Shown here: positions 56,415 through 64,000 of the stretch, one piece after another | How positions within the stretch are numbered: position 1 is the first letter of the stretch | How the letters are laid out: each line of letters starts with the position of its first letter | From: Candidatus Rhodoferax odensensis | GTDB taxonomy: Bacteria > Pseudomonadota > Gammaproteobacteria > Burkholderiales > Burkholderiaceae_C | NCBI GenBank assembly: GCA_016718405.1 | Contig: JADKDJ010000033.1 | Coordinates: 1-64,000, forward strand | Length of the DNA: 64,000 bases | Direction of reading: 5' to 3' | The notes under the pieces: generated by a model | Told to the model about the DNA's origin: nothing | Databases searched by the model: none | Seen by the model: the letters and a program-made list of their open reading frames with translations, nothing else | Program-made: the position numbers and the translations under genes

Positions 56415-57119
56415 ATGGCAAAAAGAACTTTTCATATCTACCGCTACGACCCAGACAAGGACGCCAAGCCTTACATGCAGATCATCGACGTCGACGTCGA
56501 TGCCAGCGACCGAATGCTGCTGGACGTGTTGATGAAACTCAAAGCAGTAGACCCTGCCATTTCCTACCGTCGCTCGTGTCGCGAGGGTGTATGCGGTTCG
56601 GACGCCATGAACATCAACGGCAAGAACGGCCTGGCCTGCCTGACCAACATGTTGTCGCTGAAGGACCCGGTCGTGCTCAAGCCACTGCCGGGTCTGCCGG
56701 TGATCCGCGACCTGATCGTGGACATGACGCAGTTCTTCCAGCAGTACAACTCGATCAAGCCCTACCTCATCAACGACACCATCCCGCCAGAGAAGGAGCG
56801 CCTGCAGAGCCCCGAAGAGCGCGAGGTGCTCGATGGCCTGTACGAGTGCATTCTGTGCGCCAGTTGTTCAACCAGCTGTCCCAGCTTCTGGTGGAACCCC
56901 GACAAGTTCGTGGGTCCCGCCGGCTTGCTTCAGGCCTACCGTTTCCTGGCCGACAGCCGCGATCACGCCACCGGTGAACGCCTGGACAACCTGGAAGACC
57001 CGTACCGGCTGTTCCGCTGCCACTCAATCATGAATTGCGTCGACGTGTGCCCCAAGGGCTTGAACCCGACCAAAGCCATTGGGAAGATCAAGGAAATGAT
57101 GGTGCGGCGAACCGTCTGA
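56415..57119 (+). CDS. sdhB: Succinate dehydrogenase iron-sulfur subunit
   Basis: The 234-residue electron-transfer subunit with three Fe-S clusters. Ligands are visible as SCREGVCGSDAM and LAC for [2Fe-2S], CILCASCSTSCPSFWW for [4Fe-4S], and CHSIMNCVDVCPKGLNPT for the [3Fe-4S] centre. It follows sdhA by 66 bp and precedes sdhE. Confidence 0.98.
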   Translation: MAKRTFHIYRYDPDKDAKPYMQIIDVDVDASDRMLLDVLMKLKAVDPAISYRRSCREGVCGSDAMNINGKNGLACLTNMLSLKDPVVLKPLPGLPVIRDLIVDMTQFFQQYNSIKPYLINDTIPPEKERLQSPEEREVLDGLYECILCASCSTSCPSFWWNPDKFVGPAGLLQAYRFLADSRDHATGERLDNLEDPYRLFRCHSIMNCVDVCPKGLNPTKAIGKIKEMMVRRTV

Positions 57120-57141
57120 TAACTGTCCAAAGGCCACACTG

Positions 57142-57444
57142 GTGAGTGATCAACTGATTGACGAACGTGAACTGAGCAAGCTCAAATGGCGTTGCCGTCG
57201 TGGTCTGTTGGAGAACGACCTGTTCATCGAGCGCTTTTTCAAACGATTTGAGTTGCGCCTGACGCACCGGCAAAGTGCGGCCCTGAGTGCACTGATGGAC
57301 CTGGGAGACAACGACTTGCTGGACTTGCACCTGTCCAGAAAGTCGCTGGCGCAAATCAACCCAGAGCTGGACCGAGCCGATGTTGTTGAAGTATTGAGTA
57401 TGTTGAAAGAAACCGCTGAAAGGCCACTATATGAAGCTAGCTGA
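57142..57444 (+). CDS. sdhE: FAD assembly factor SdhE
   Basis: A 100-residue factor that promotes covalent flavinylation of SdhA. GTG at 57142 begins MSDQLIDERELSKLKWRCRRGLLENDLF, with the family's RGxxE motif (RRGLLE). It lies directly after sdhB and overlaps the first 14 bases of gltA, implying coupled translation. The C-terminal part (about 55-100) is acidic and helical as in homologues. Confidence 0.92.
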   Translation: MSDQLIDERELSKLKWRCRRGLLENDLFIERFFKRFELRLTHRQSAALSALMDLGDNDLLDLHLSRKSLAQINPELDRADVVEVLSMLKETAERPLYEAS

Positions 57445-58741
57445 CAATAAAGCCACCCTGTCGTTCAGTAACGGCAGCCCCAGTGTTGAGTTGCCGGTCT
57501 ATCACGGCAACGTTGGACCTGACGTCATTGACATCCGCAAGCTGTACGCGCAGACCGGAATGTTTACCTACGACCCAGGCTTCCTGTCCACCGCGTCCTG
57601 CCAGTCTGCCATCACCTACATTGATGGCGATAAGGGCGAACTGCTGTACCGCGGCTACCCGATCGAACAGTTGGCCACGCAATGTGACTACCTCGACACC
57701 TGCTACCTGCTGCTCAAGGGCGACTTGCCCAAAGACCAAGAACGCAAGGACTTCCATAAGCTGGTCATCAACCACACGATGGTCAACGAGCAAATGCAGT
57801 TCTTCCTGCGCGGTTTCCGTCGCGACGCGCACCCGATGGCTGTGCTGACCGGCTTGGTGGGTGCACTGTCTGCGTTCTACCACGACAGCACCGATATCAA
57901 CAACCCCCAGCATCGCGACATCGCGGCCATTCGCTTGATCGCCAAGATGCCGACGTTGGTCGCCATGGCCTACAAGTACGGTGTTGGTCAGCCCTACATG
58001 TATCCGCGCAACGACCTGAGCTACTCCGGCAACTTCCTGCGCATGATGTTCGGCACGCCCTGCGAGGACTTCAAAGTCAATCCGGTGCTGGAGCGCGCCT
58101 TGGACCGTATCTTCATCCTGCACGCCGACCATGAACAGAATGCGTCCACCTCCACCGTTCGGCTGTGTGGCTCCTCAGGGACCAACCCGTTTGCGGCAAT
58201 TGCCGCTGGTGTGGCCTGCTTGTGGGGGCCTGCTCACGGCGGCGCCAACGAAGCATGCCTGAACATGCTGGAAGACATCCAGCGCCAGGGCGGCGTTGCC
58301 AAGGTCGGCCAGTTCATGGAGCAGGTGAAGGACAAGAACTCCGGCGTCAAGCTGATGGGCTTTGGTCACCGCGTTTACAAGAACTATGACCCGCGCGCTA
58401 AATTGATGCAGGAAACCTGCAACGAAGTGCTGGCCGAGCTGGGCCTTGAGAACGATCCCTTGTTCAAGTTGGCCAAACAGCTGGAAAAAATCGCACTCGA
58501 AGATGACTACTTCGTGCAGCGCAAGCTGTACCCCAACGTGGACTTCTACTCCGGCATCGTGCAGCGCGCCATTGGCATCCCCGTGAATCTGTTCACCGGC
58601 ATCTTCGCGCTGGCCCGCACGGTAGGCTGGATCGCCCAGCTCAACGAGATGATCAGCGACCCGGAGTACAAGATCGGTCGCCCGCGGCAGCTGTTCAATG
58701 GCTCCGTCAAACGTGATGTAAAGCCACTTGCGCAGCGTTAA
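57431..58741 (+). CDS. gltA: Citrate synthase (type II)
   Basis: It condenses oxaloacetate and acetyl-CoA into citrate. The 436-residue protein is the hexameric, NADH-sensitive type: N-terminal SVELPVYHGNVGPDVIDIRKLYAQTGMFTYDPGF, then YLDTCYLLLKGDLP, HADHEQNASTSTVRLCGSSG and the catalytic residues in GPAHGGANEA, MGFGHRVYKNYDPRA and the C-terminal PNVDFYSG. The start overlaps sdhE by 14 bp. A strong terminator follows 16 bp after the stop. Confidence 0.98.
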   Translation: MKLADNKATLSFSNGSPSVELPVYHGNVGPDVIDIRKLYAQTGMFTYDPGFLSTASCQSAITYIDGDKGELLYRGYPIEQLATQCDYLDTCYLLLKGDLPKDQERKDFHKLVINHTMVNEQMQFFLRGFRRDAHPMAVLTGLVGALSAFYHDSTDINNPQHRDIAAIRLIAKMPTLVAMAYKYGVGQPYMYPRNDLSYSGNFLRMMFGTPCEDFKVNPVLERALDRIFILHADHEQNASTSTVRLCGSSGTNPFAAIAAGVACLWGPAHGGANEACLNMLEDIQRQGGVAKVGQFMEQVKDKNSGVKLMGFGHRVYKNYDPRAKLMQETCNEVLAELGLENDPLFKLAKQLEKIALEDDYFVQRKLYPNVDFYSGIVQRAIGIPVNLFTGIFALARTVGWIAQLNEMISDPEYKIGRPRQLFNGSVKRDVKPLAQR

Positions 58742-58756
58742 TTGACCCTGCTCGCG

Positions 58757-58789
58757 AGCCCGCCGGCTGGCAACACCGGCGGGCTTTTT
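58757..58789 (+). terminator. Rho-independent terminator after gltA
   Basis: The perfect repeat GCCCGCCGG and CCGGCGGGC (58758-58766 and 58776-58784) with a 9-base loop is followed by five Ts. It ends the sdh-gltA transcript before leuC. Confidence 0.95.
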
Positions 58790-58852
58790 GCTGGGCATCA
58801 GTTGATGCGCGCTGCCCCGCATAAAATCACCCCTCTGCAAGGAAATACGCTC

Positions 58853-60301
58853 ATGGGCCGAACTCTCTACGACAAGCTATGGGACGAACACGTCGTCCAG
58901 ACCGAAGAAGACGGAACGGCTATTTTGTACATTGACCGCCACTTGGTGCATGAGGTAACCAGCCCGCAAGCCTTTGAGGGACTGCGCCAGGCCGGTCGCA
59001 AGGTCTGGCGCGTCAGCTCGATCGTAGCCACCGCCGATCACAACACACCCACTACTGGCTGGGAGCTTGGCTACGACGGCATCACCGATGCCACCAGCAA
59101 GGAACAGATCCAGACCCTGGATCAAAACATCCGTGAGTTTGGCTCGGCCGCGTACTTTCCATTTCTCTCCAAGCGTCAGGGCATCGTGCACGTCATTGGC
59201 CCGGAGAACGGAGCCACTTTACCCGGCATGACTGTGGTCTGCGGCGATTCCCACACATCCACCCATGGCGCCTTTGGCGCGCTGGCGCACGGTATCGGCA
59301 CCAGTGAGGTCGAACATGTCATGGCGACGCAAACGCTGTTGGCCAAGAAAGCCAAGAATATGCTTGTGCGGGTCGAAGGCAAGCTGCCCAAGGGTTGTGG
59401 CGGCAAGGACATCGTGCTGTCCATCATCGGCAAGATTGGCACAGCCGGCGGCACCGGTTACACGATTGAGTTTGCGGGCTCGGCGATTCGTGCCCTGAGC
59501 ATGGAAGGCCGCATGACCGTCTGCAACATGGCGATTGAGGCTGGCGCTCGCGCGGGTCTGGTCGCGGTTGATGAAAAGACCATTGCCTACGTCAAGGGTC
59601 GCCCCCTGGCGCCTGGCCATAGCGCCGTCAATGGCGCGGCCGCCGCGTTGGAGTGGGACCATGCGGTCAGTTACTGGAAGACTCTGCACTCCGACGCCGA
59701 TGCCCGGTTCGACGCGGTGATCGAGGTCGATGCCAGCGGAATCGTGCCCCAGGTGACGTGGGGAACATCGCCCGAGATGGTGCTGGGAATCGACGCCCGT
59801 GTCCCCGACCCCGAAAAGGAGAAAGATCCTGGCAAGCGCACGGCGATTGAGCGAGCGCTGGTATACATGGGTCTTGAGCCAGGGAAGGCACTGGACGACC
59901 TCTTCGTGGACAAGGTGTTCATTGGCTCATGCACCAATAGCCGCATCGAAGACATGCGCGAAGCCGCGGCGGTGGTGCAACGCCTCGGGCAACGCGTCGC
60001 CAAGAATATCAAGCTCGCCATGGTGGTGCCAGGGTCCGGCGCGGTGAAGGAGCAGGCGGAACGGGAAGGATTGCACCACGTTTTTTTGAACGCCGGCTTT
60101 GAGTGGCGTGAACCAGGTTGCTCCATGTGCCTGGCCATGAACGCCGACCGCCTGGAACCTGGGGAGCGCTGCGCCTCCACCAGCAACCGCAACTTTGAAG
60201 GACGCCAAGGTGCGGGCGGACGCACGCATCTGGTAAGCCCGGCGATGGCGGCCGCAGCGGCGATTCACGGCCACTTCGTCGACATACGGAAGTTTGTCTG
60301 A
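58853..60301 (+). CDS. leuC: 3-isopropylmalate dehydratase large subunit
   Basis: With LeuD it isomerises 2- to 3-isopropylmalate in leucine synthesis. ATG at 58853 is chosen (AAGGAAA upstream), giving 482 residues, starting MGRTLYDKLWDEHVV. The three [4Fe-4S] cysteines are in VCGDSHTSTHGAFG, IGSCTNSR and GCSMCLAMN. The upstream region holds TAAAAT (58822-58827) as a possible -10. It begins the leuCDB cluster, transcribed separately from gltA because of the terminator at 58757. Confidence 0.97.
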   Translation: MGRTLYDKLWDEHVVQTEEDGTAILYIDRHLVHEVTSPQAFEGLRQAGRKVWRVSSIVATADHNTPTTGWELGYDGITDATSKEQIQTLDQNIREFGSAAYFPFLSKRQGIVHVIGPENGATLPGMTVVCGDSHTSTHGAFGALAHGIGTSEVEHVMATQTLLAKKAKNMLVRVEGKLPKGCGGKDIVLSIIGKIGTAGGTGYTIEFAGSAIRALSMEGRMTVCNMAIEAGARAGLVAVDEKTIAYVKGRPLAPGHSAVNGAAAALEWDHAVSYWKTLHSDADARFDAVIEVDASGIVPQVTWGTSPEMVLGIDARVPDPEKEKDPGKRTAIERALVYMGLEPGKALDDLFVDKVFIGSCTNSRIEDMREAAAVVQRLGQRVAKNIKLAMVVPGSGAVKEQAEREGLHHVFLNAGFEWREPGCSMCLAMNADRLEPGERCASTSNRNFEGRQGAGGRTHLVSPAMAAAAAIHGHFVDIRKFV

Positions 60302-60372
60302 ACGGCCTTTGGCTTTGTTGGTCAGTCCGCCATAACCCCAAGCTCTGAACCGGCTTTTTTTAGGAGTACTTC

Positions 60373-60504
60373 ATGAAGACATTGTTTGCTTTGATTGCCT
60401 CCACGCTGATCGTCGTCTTGTCCGGCTGCAACACGGTCAAAGGTGCAGGTCAGGACATCCAAAAGGTTGGCGAAAAGATCGAAGACGCGGCAAAGAAGAA
60501 GTAG
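60373..60504 (+). CDS. Entericidin-like small lipoprotein
   Basis: A 43-residue ORF too short for ordinary gene thresholds. It has a strong ribosome site (TTAGGAG) 7 bases before ATG and encodes MKTLFALIASTLIVVLSGCN followed by TVKGAGQDIQKVGEKIEDAAKKK. The lipobox LSGC (Cys19) is followed by the mature-part pattern GxGxDIxxxGxxIxxAA, as in entericidin A/B. Entericidins are small outer-membrane lipoproteins, one member promoting and one opposing lysis in stationary phase in E. coli. Here only one is present, between leuC and leuD on the same strand, 10 bp before leuD. Confidence 0.88.
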   Translation: MKTLFALIASTLIVVLSGCNTVKGAGQDIQKVGEKIEDAAKKK

Positions 60505-60514
60505 CAGGACCGTC

Positions 60515-61165
60515 ATGCAGAAGTTCACCCTCCTCCAGGGACTGACCGCTCCAATGGACCGGGAAAACGTCGACACCGACGCCATCATTCCAAAACAGTT
60601 TCTGAAGTCCATTCGCAAGACTGGCTTTGGGCCGAATCTGTTCGACGAGTGGCGCTATCTGGACGCGGGCTATCCGGGACAGGACCCCACAAGTCGCAGG
60701 CCCAACCCGGAGTTCGTGCTCAACCAACCGCGCTACCAGAATGCGTCGATCCTGTTGGCGCGCAAGAATTTCGGCTGCGGTTCATCACGCGAGCACGCCC
60801 CGTGGGCGCTGAGCCAGTATGGCTTCCGAGTCATCATCGCGCCAAGCTACGCCGACATCTTCTTCAACAACTGCTTCAAGACCGGCCTGCTGCCGATTGT
60901 CCTCAGCGAGGGCCAGGTCAGCCAACTGTTCGACGAGCTTGCCGCCCTGCCCGGCTACACACTGACGATTGATCTGGATCGCCAGGCGGTCCGCAAGCCT
61001 GACGGCACTGAGATCGAATTCGACATTCAGCCCTTTCGCAAATACTGCCTGCTCAACGGGCTCGATGACATCGGCCTGACCTTGCGCCATGCCGACACGA
61101 TTCGCGCATTCGAGTCTGAACGATTGGCCCAAAAACCATGGCTGACGCATACGCTGGTCGCCTGA
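60515..61165 (+). CDS. leuD: 3-isopropylmalate dehydratase small subunit
   Basis: The 216-residue swivel subunit of isopropylmalate isomerase. ATG at 60515 begins MQKFTLLQGLTAPMDRENVDTDAIIPKQFLK. The core shows NFGCGSSREHAPWALSQYGFRVIIAPSYADIFFNNCFKTGLLPIVL. An upstream extension overlapping the entericidin-like gene is not supported. It is followed by leuB after 34 bp. Confidence 0.96.
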   Translation: MQKFTLLQGLTAPMDRENVDTDAIIPKQFLKSIRKTGFGPNLFDEWRYLDAGYPGQDPTSRRPNPEFVLNQPRYQNASILLARKNFGCGSSREHAPWALSQYGFRVIIAPSYADIFFNNCFKTGLLPIVLSEGQVSQLFDELAALPGYTLTIDLDRQAVRKPDGTEIEFDIQPFRKYCLLNGLDDIGLTLRHADTIRAFESERLAQKPWLTHTLVA

Positions 61166-61199
61166 ATCGCGCCGCACTCCATCGCAACCCACACTTATC

Positions 61200-62270
61200 A
61201 TGAAAATTGCAGTATTACCCGGTGACGGCATCGGCACCGAAATTGTGGCCGAGGCGATCAAGGTCTTGCGCGCCATGGACCTCGGTCTTGAGATGGAGTC
61301 GGCCATGGTTGGGGGTGCCGCCTACGAGGCCTATGGTCACCCCTTGCCCGACGCCACGCTCAGGCTCGCCAAAGAAGCGGACGCGGTGTTGTTTGGTGCG
61401 GTCGGCGACTGGAAGTACGACAAACTCGAACGCGCGCTGCGCCCGGAACAAGCCATCCTGGGGCTGCGCAAGAACCTGGGGTTGTTTGCCAATTTGCGCC
61501 CCGCGATCTGCTACGAGCAACTGGTCGACGCTTCCAGCTTGAAGCCCGAGCTGGTCGCCGGGCTCGACATCCTGATCATCCGCGAGCTGACCGGCGACAT
61601 CTACTTTGGTCAACCGCGAGGGCGCCGCACCGCCGTTGACGGCCACTTTCCCGGCAGTGAGGAGGCCTTCGACACCATGCGGTACTCCCGCCCGGAGATC
61701 GAGCGCATCGCGCATGTTGCGTTTCAGGCGGCGCGCAAGCGCAACAAACGCGTCACCAGCGTCGACAAAGCCAACGTACTGGAAACCTTTCAGCTCTGGA
61801 AGGACGTGGTCACAGAGGTCTCAGCGCAGTACCCGGACGTGGCGCTGGACCACATGTACGTGGACAACGCCGCCATGCAATTGGTCAAGGCTCCCAAGAA
61901 GTTCGACGTGGTGGTGACCGGCAACATGTTTGGCGATATCCTGAGCGACGAGGCGTCGATGCTGACCGGTTCGATTGGCATGTTGCCATCGGCCAGCCTC
62001 AGCGCGTCACGTCAAGGGCTTTATGAACCCAGTCACGGCAGCGCGCCTGACATCGCTGGCCAGGGCATCGCCAACCCACTGGCCACGATTCTGAGCGCGG
62101 CCATGATGCTGCGCTTCAGCTTGAACCAAGAAGCGCAGGCTGCACGGATCGAACAAGCAGTCAAGGCGGTGCTTGCTCAGGGCCTGCGCACCGCTGACAT
62201 CCACAGTCTGGGCACCACGCGCGTCAGCACCCGTGAGATGGGCGATGCCGTTGTCAGGTCTTTGAAATAG
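61200..62270 (+). CDS. leuB: 3-isopropylmalate dehydrogenase
   Basis: It oxidatively decarboxylates 3-isopropylmalate with NAD. The 356-residue protein begins MKIAVLPGDGIGTEIVAEAIKV and contains RPEQAILGLRKNLGLFANLRPA (substrate Args), IRELTGDIYFGQPRG, the catalytic Lys region SVDKANVLE, and NMFGDILSDEAS with metal Asps, then the NAD-binding EPSHGSAPDIAGQGIANP. A possible promoter and leader ORF for asd begin 8 bp after its stop. Confidence 0.97.
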   Translation: MKIAVLPGDGIGTEIVAEAIKVLRAMDLGLEMESAMVGGAAYEAYGHPLPDATLRLAKEADAVLFGAVGDWKYDKLERALRPEQAILGLRKNLGLFANLRPAICYEQLVDASSLKPELVAGLDILIIRELTGDIYFGQPRGRRTAVDGHFPGSEEAFDTMRYSRPEIERIAHVAFQAARKRNKRVTSVDKANVLETFQLWKDVVTEVSAQYPDVALDHMYVDNAAMQLVKAPKKFDVVVTGNMFGDILSDEASMLTGSIGMLPSASLSASRQGLYEPSHGSAPDIAGQGIANPLATILSAAMMLRFSLNQEAQAARIEQAVKAVLAQGLRTADIHSLGTTRVSTREMGDAVVRSLK

Positions 62271-62277
62271 TTTCGAA

Positions 62278-62283
62278 TACAAT
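62278..62283 (+). promoter_or_regulatory. -10-like TACAAT before the putative asd leader ORF
   Basis: TACAAT lies 6 bases before the ATG at 62290, so a transcript would begin at the ATG of the leader ORF (leaderless). The -35 side is weak: TTGTCA lies 21 bp upstream, longer than normal. Confidence 0.45.
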
Positions 62284-62289
62284 CGCGTG

Positions 62290-62406
62290 ATGCAGTGCAA
62301 CATGTCCTCCCCCATTGCCTTGGCCCCGGCGACGCCGTGCCAAGCATCGGACATGCACGCGGTGGTGGCCCCTGCCACCATCAAAACGACGACCATTACT
62401 GGCTGA
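62290..62406 (+). CDS. Candidate threonine/isoleucine leader peptide upstream of asd
   Basis: A 38-codon ORF between leuB and asd, starting 6 bases after a TACAAT box. Its last nine residues read TIKTTTITG: five Thr and two Ile codons in nine, followed by a stop. This resembles the control region of the E. coli thrL leader peptide, which is rich in Thr and Ile. A 7-bp hairpin (62363-62369 with 62374-62380) lies just before the Thr codons, and a 12-bp hairpin (62411-62451) begins 5 bases after the stop. Asd makes aspartate semialdehyde, a precursor of threonine and isoleucine, so the control logic fits. There is no U run after the large hairpin, so a classical terminator is not proven. This is inference, not an established gene. 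Confidence 0.45.
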   Translation: MQCNMSSPIALAPATPCQASDMHAVVAPATIKTTTITG

Positions 62407-62410
62407 CACA

Positions 62411-62451
62411 GCCCGGTTCGTCGCGCCCCTACCCGGCCAGACGAGCCGGGC
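62411..62451 (+). promoter_or_regulatory. Long hairpin between the putative leader ORF and asd
   Basis: GCCCGGTTCGTC (62411-62422) pairs with GACGAGCCGGGC (62440-62451) through 12 bp including one G-U pair, with a 17-base loop. It starts 5 bases after the stop of the leader ORF and ends 42 bases before the asd ATG. No T run follows, so it may act at the RNA level (Rho access, RNase or ribosome-site control) rather than as an intrinsic terminator. Confidence 0.65.
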
Positions 62452-62492
62452 AGATGAAATTCCTTAGTTTCAATATCTGAAAGGGCAATGTG

Positions 62493-63656
62493 ATGAAAAT
62501 CGGAAATCTGGTAGGACTGGTCGGCTGGCGAGGCATGGTCGGCTCCGTACTGTTGGACCGCATGGAGGCGGAAGGCGACTTCGGTTTGATTGAGCCGGTG
62601 TTCTTTTCAACCTCGAACGCTGGCGCCAATGCGCCGCGCCAGGCCAAGCAGGAGACCGTGCTCCAAGACGCCTTCAACATTGACGCCCTGCGCAAATGCG
62701 ACATCATCATCAGCGCGCAAGGCGGCGACTACACCACCGAGGTGTTCCCCAAGCTACGCGCCGCCGGATGGAAGGGCCATTGGATTGACGCCGCGTCGAC
62801 GCTGCGCATGAAAGACGACGCCGTGATCATTCTGGACCCGGTCAATCTGCCCGTCATCAAAAACGCACTGCATCGAGGCGGCAACAACTGGATCGGCGGC
62901 AACTGCACCGTCAGTTGCATGTTGATGGGCGTCGGCGCCTTGTACAAGGCAGGGCTCGTAGAATGGATGAGCACCCAGACCTACCAGGCCGCCTCCGGGG
63001 GCGGTGCCCAGCATATGCGCGAACTGCTGAACCAGTACGGCATCCTCAATGCCGAAGTGAAGGCACTGCTGGATGACCCCAAGAGCGCAATCCTGGAGAT
63101 TGATCGCAAGGTGATTGCCAAGCAACGAAGCCTCAGCCAAGCGCAGACCGCCAACTTCGGCGTGCCACTGGGCGGCAGCCTGATCCCCTGGATCGACAAG
63201 GACCTTGGGCTGGGCAAGCAGCCCGACGAAGCCGGTTGGGGTGTCAGTCGCGAGGAATGGAAAGGCATGGCCGAAACGAACAAGATACTGGGACTGGGTC
63301 AGTCGTTCGGGTCCGCGCCAATTCCGGTCGACGGTTTCTGTGTGCGCGTTGGCGCGATGCGCTGCCACAGTCAGGCCTTGACCTTCAAGCTCAAGCGAAA
63401 CGTACCAACTGCAGACATTGAGGCCATGATCGCCGCCGACAATGACTGGGTGCGGGTAGTGCCCAACACACGCGAGGCGACTATCCACGAACTGACCCCG
63501 GTAGCCGTGACCGGCACCTTGGACATTCCGGTCGGCCGAATCCGCAAACTCGCCATGGGTCCGGATTACGTCGGCGCTTTCACCATCGGCGACCAGCTCT
63601 TGTGGGGCGCGGCGGAGCCACTACGACGCATGATGCGGATCCTTTTGAACGCGTAA
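62493..63656 (+). CDS. asd: Aspartate-semialdehyde dehydrogenase
   Basis: It reduces aspartyl phosphate to aspartate semialdehyde, feeding lysine/DAP, methionine, threonine and isoleucine. ATG at 62493 has AAAGGG upstream; a GTG directly before it is possible. The 387-residue protein has VGLVGWRGMVGSVLLDRM (NADP binding), the catalytic Cys138 in GGNCTVSCML, TYQAASGGGAQHMRELL, and the catalytic His in CVRVGAMRCHSQALTFKL. Length fits the Gram-negative type. It follows a 220-bp region with a putative leader ORF, and fimV lies 236 bp downstream. Confidence 0.96.
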   Translation: MKIGNLVGLVGWRGMVGSVLLDRMEAEGDFGLIEPVFFSTSNAGANAPRQAKQETVLQDAFNIDALRKCDIIISAQGGDYTTEVFPKLRAAGWKGHWIDAASTLRMKDDAVIILDPVNLPVIKNALHRGGNNWIGGNCTVSCMLMGVGALYKAGLVEWMSTQTYQAASGGGAQHMRELLNQYGILNAEVKALLDDPKSAILEIDRKVIAKQRSLSQAQTANFGVPLGGSLIPWIDKDLGLGKQPDEAGWGVSREEWKGMAETNKILGLGQSFGSAPIPVDGFCVRVGAMRCHSQALTFKLKRNVPTADIEAMIAADNDWVRVVPNTREATIHELTPVAVTGTLDIPVGRIRKLAMGPDYVGAFTIGDQLLWGAAEPLRRMMRILLNA

Positions 63657-63821
63657 TTCACGGCTGCCGGCGCGACACCGCGCTTGCGGCAATGACCGCA
63701 GGTCGTTGTCGTTTGGCAACAATCACTCCAACCGTCGGACCCCGGACTGGCACCCTTTCAAAGTTAAAAGCTTTCTCAGCTTGTCAGGCTAAGACATTGA
63801 TGCTATGGTACTTTTTAAGTT

Positions 63822-63851
63822 TTGAATGCCAGCGCGATATGCTCGCATAAT
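63822..63851 (+). promoter_or_regulatory. Putative promoter for fimV
   Basis: TTGAAT (63822-63827) and CATAAT (63846-63851) are 18 bp apart, a good sigma-70 match. The start of transcription would lie about 35 bp before the fimV start. Confidence 0.6.
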
Positions 63852-63892
63852 CAGACCATACAAACAGGTAGCCCGATCATCGGAGTCACAAA

Positions 63893-64000
63893 TTGATTGC
63901 TAAGTCACAACGCTGGCAGAAAACCGCTATGGCGGCTGCAACCGCCGCGGTTTTGGGCCTTTGGGCTGCAAACGCCATGGCCTTGTCATTGGGCCGAATC
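63893..64000 (+). CDS. fimV: FimV-type pilus assembly/polar landmark protein (N terminus only)
   Basis: The window ends 36 codons into this gene. TTG at 63893 has CGGAG 8 bases upstream. The translation MIAKSQRWQKTAMAAATAAV continues through a signal peptide ending near AMA and into LSLGRI, the beginning of the conserved FimV N-terminal region. In Burkholderiales fimV usually sits between asd and truA, so the position supports the call. FimV is a large inner-membrane peptidoglycan-binding protein needed for type IV pili and twitching in Pseudomonas. The start codon type is unusual but no ATG fits better. Confidence 0.85.
   Translation, partial: MIAKSQRWQKTAMAAATAAVLGLWAANAMALSLGRI

Noticed and set aside
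62295..62480. A 61-codon GTG-started ORF in another frame across the leuB-asd gap
   Set aside because: No ribosome site and no known motif; the frame at 62290 with the Thr/Ile run fits the context better.

Overview
The window is high-GC DNA from a betaproteobacterium. Gene content and order point to Burkholderiales, most likely Comamonadaceae (Rhodoferax/Polaromonas-like): mdh and acnB facing a GntR gene, then sdhCDAB-sdhE-gltA-leuC-leuD-leuB-asd-fimV; rpsP-rimM-trmD-rplS; orn next to rsgA; polA next to a DUF2782 lipoprotein and a type II thrB. This placement comes from synteny and protein character, not from a database search.

Bases 1-7289 are a decayed accessory island. A 3.5-kb IS21-family element (about 1-3530, plus strand) carries istA, istB and two small accessory ORFs, all broken by frameshifts. 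It sits inside a type I restriction specificity gene (hsdS, minus strand). Upstream of hsdS lies a frameshifted hsdR (4495-7289) whose stop overlaps the hsdS start by 4 bp. No hsdM is visible. From 7366 onward essentially every gene is intact.

Bases 7366-25565 are chromosomal backbone: a CAP-domain lipoprotein, a ZIP metal transporter, a dienelactone-hydrolase-like protein, a diguanylate cyclase, polA, and a plus-strand chain of DUF2782 lipoprotein, thrB, a BPSS1780-type membrane protein and a FecR-domain protein. Then come a coupled minus-strand peptidase and ABC exporter, a PAS chemoreceptor, uvrD and a secreted unknown. Bases 25647-34850 are rich in signalling genes: a 1616-residue hybrid histidine kinase overlaps a REC-GGDEF regulator, guaC and a dehydrogenase follow, then another PAS-GGDEF protein. 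Bases 34891-47202 hold RNA and translation functions (DEAD-box helicase, orn, rsgA, the rpsP-rplS operon), an M48 protease, a pterin dehydratase, a CobD-like protein, a Nudix hydrolase, a GNAT enzyme and a Pit phosphate transporter with its DUF47 partner.

Bases 47203-63656 form a central-carbon and amino-acid block. On the minus strand mdh, a CitE-like lyase, a secreted unknown and acnB run together. A divergent GntR/UTRA regulator with a palindrome in its promoter separates them from sdhCDAB-sdhE-gltA. After a strong terminator come leuC, a tiny entericidin-like lipoprotein missed by ordinary ORF thresholds, leuD, leuB and asd. Between leuB and asd there is a candidate threonine/isoleucine leader peptide followed by a 12-bp hairpin; I consider it the most interesting possibly undescribed element here. 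The window ends inside fimV.

I saw no tRNA, rRNA or CRISPR array.
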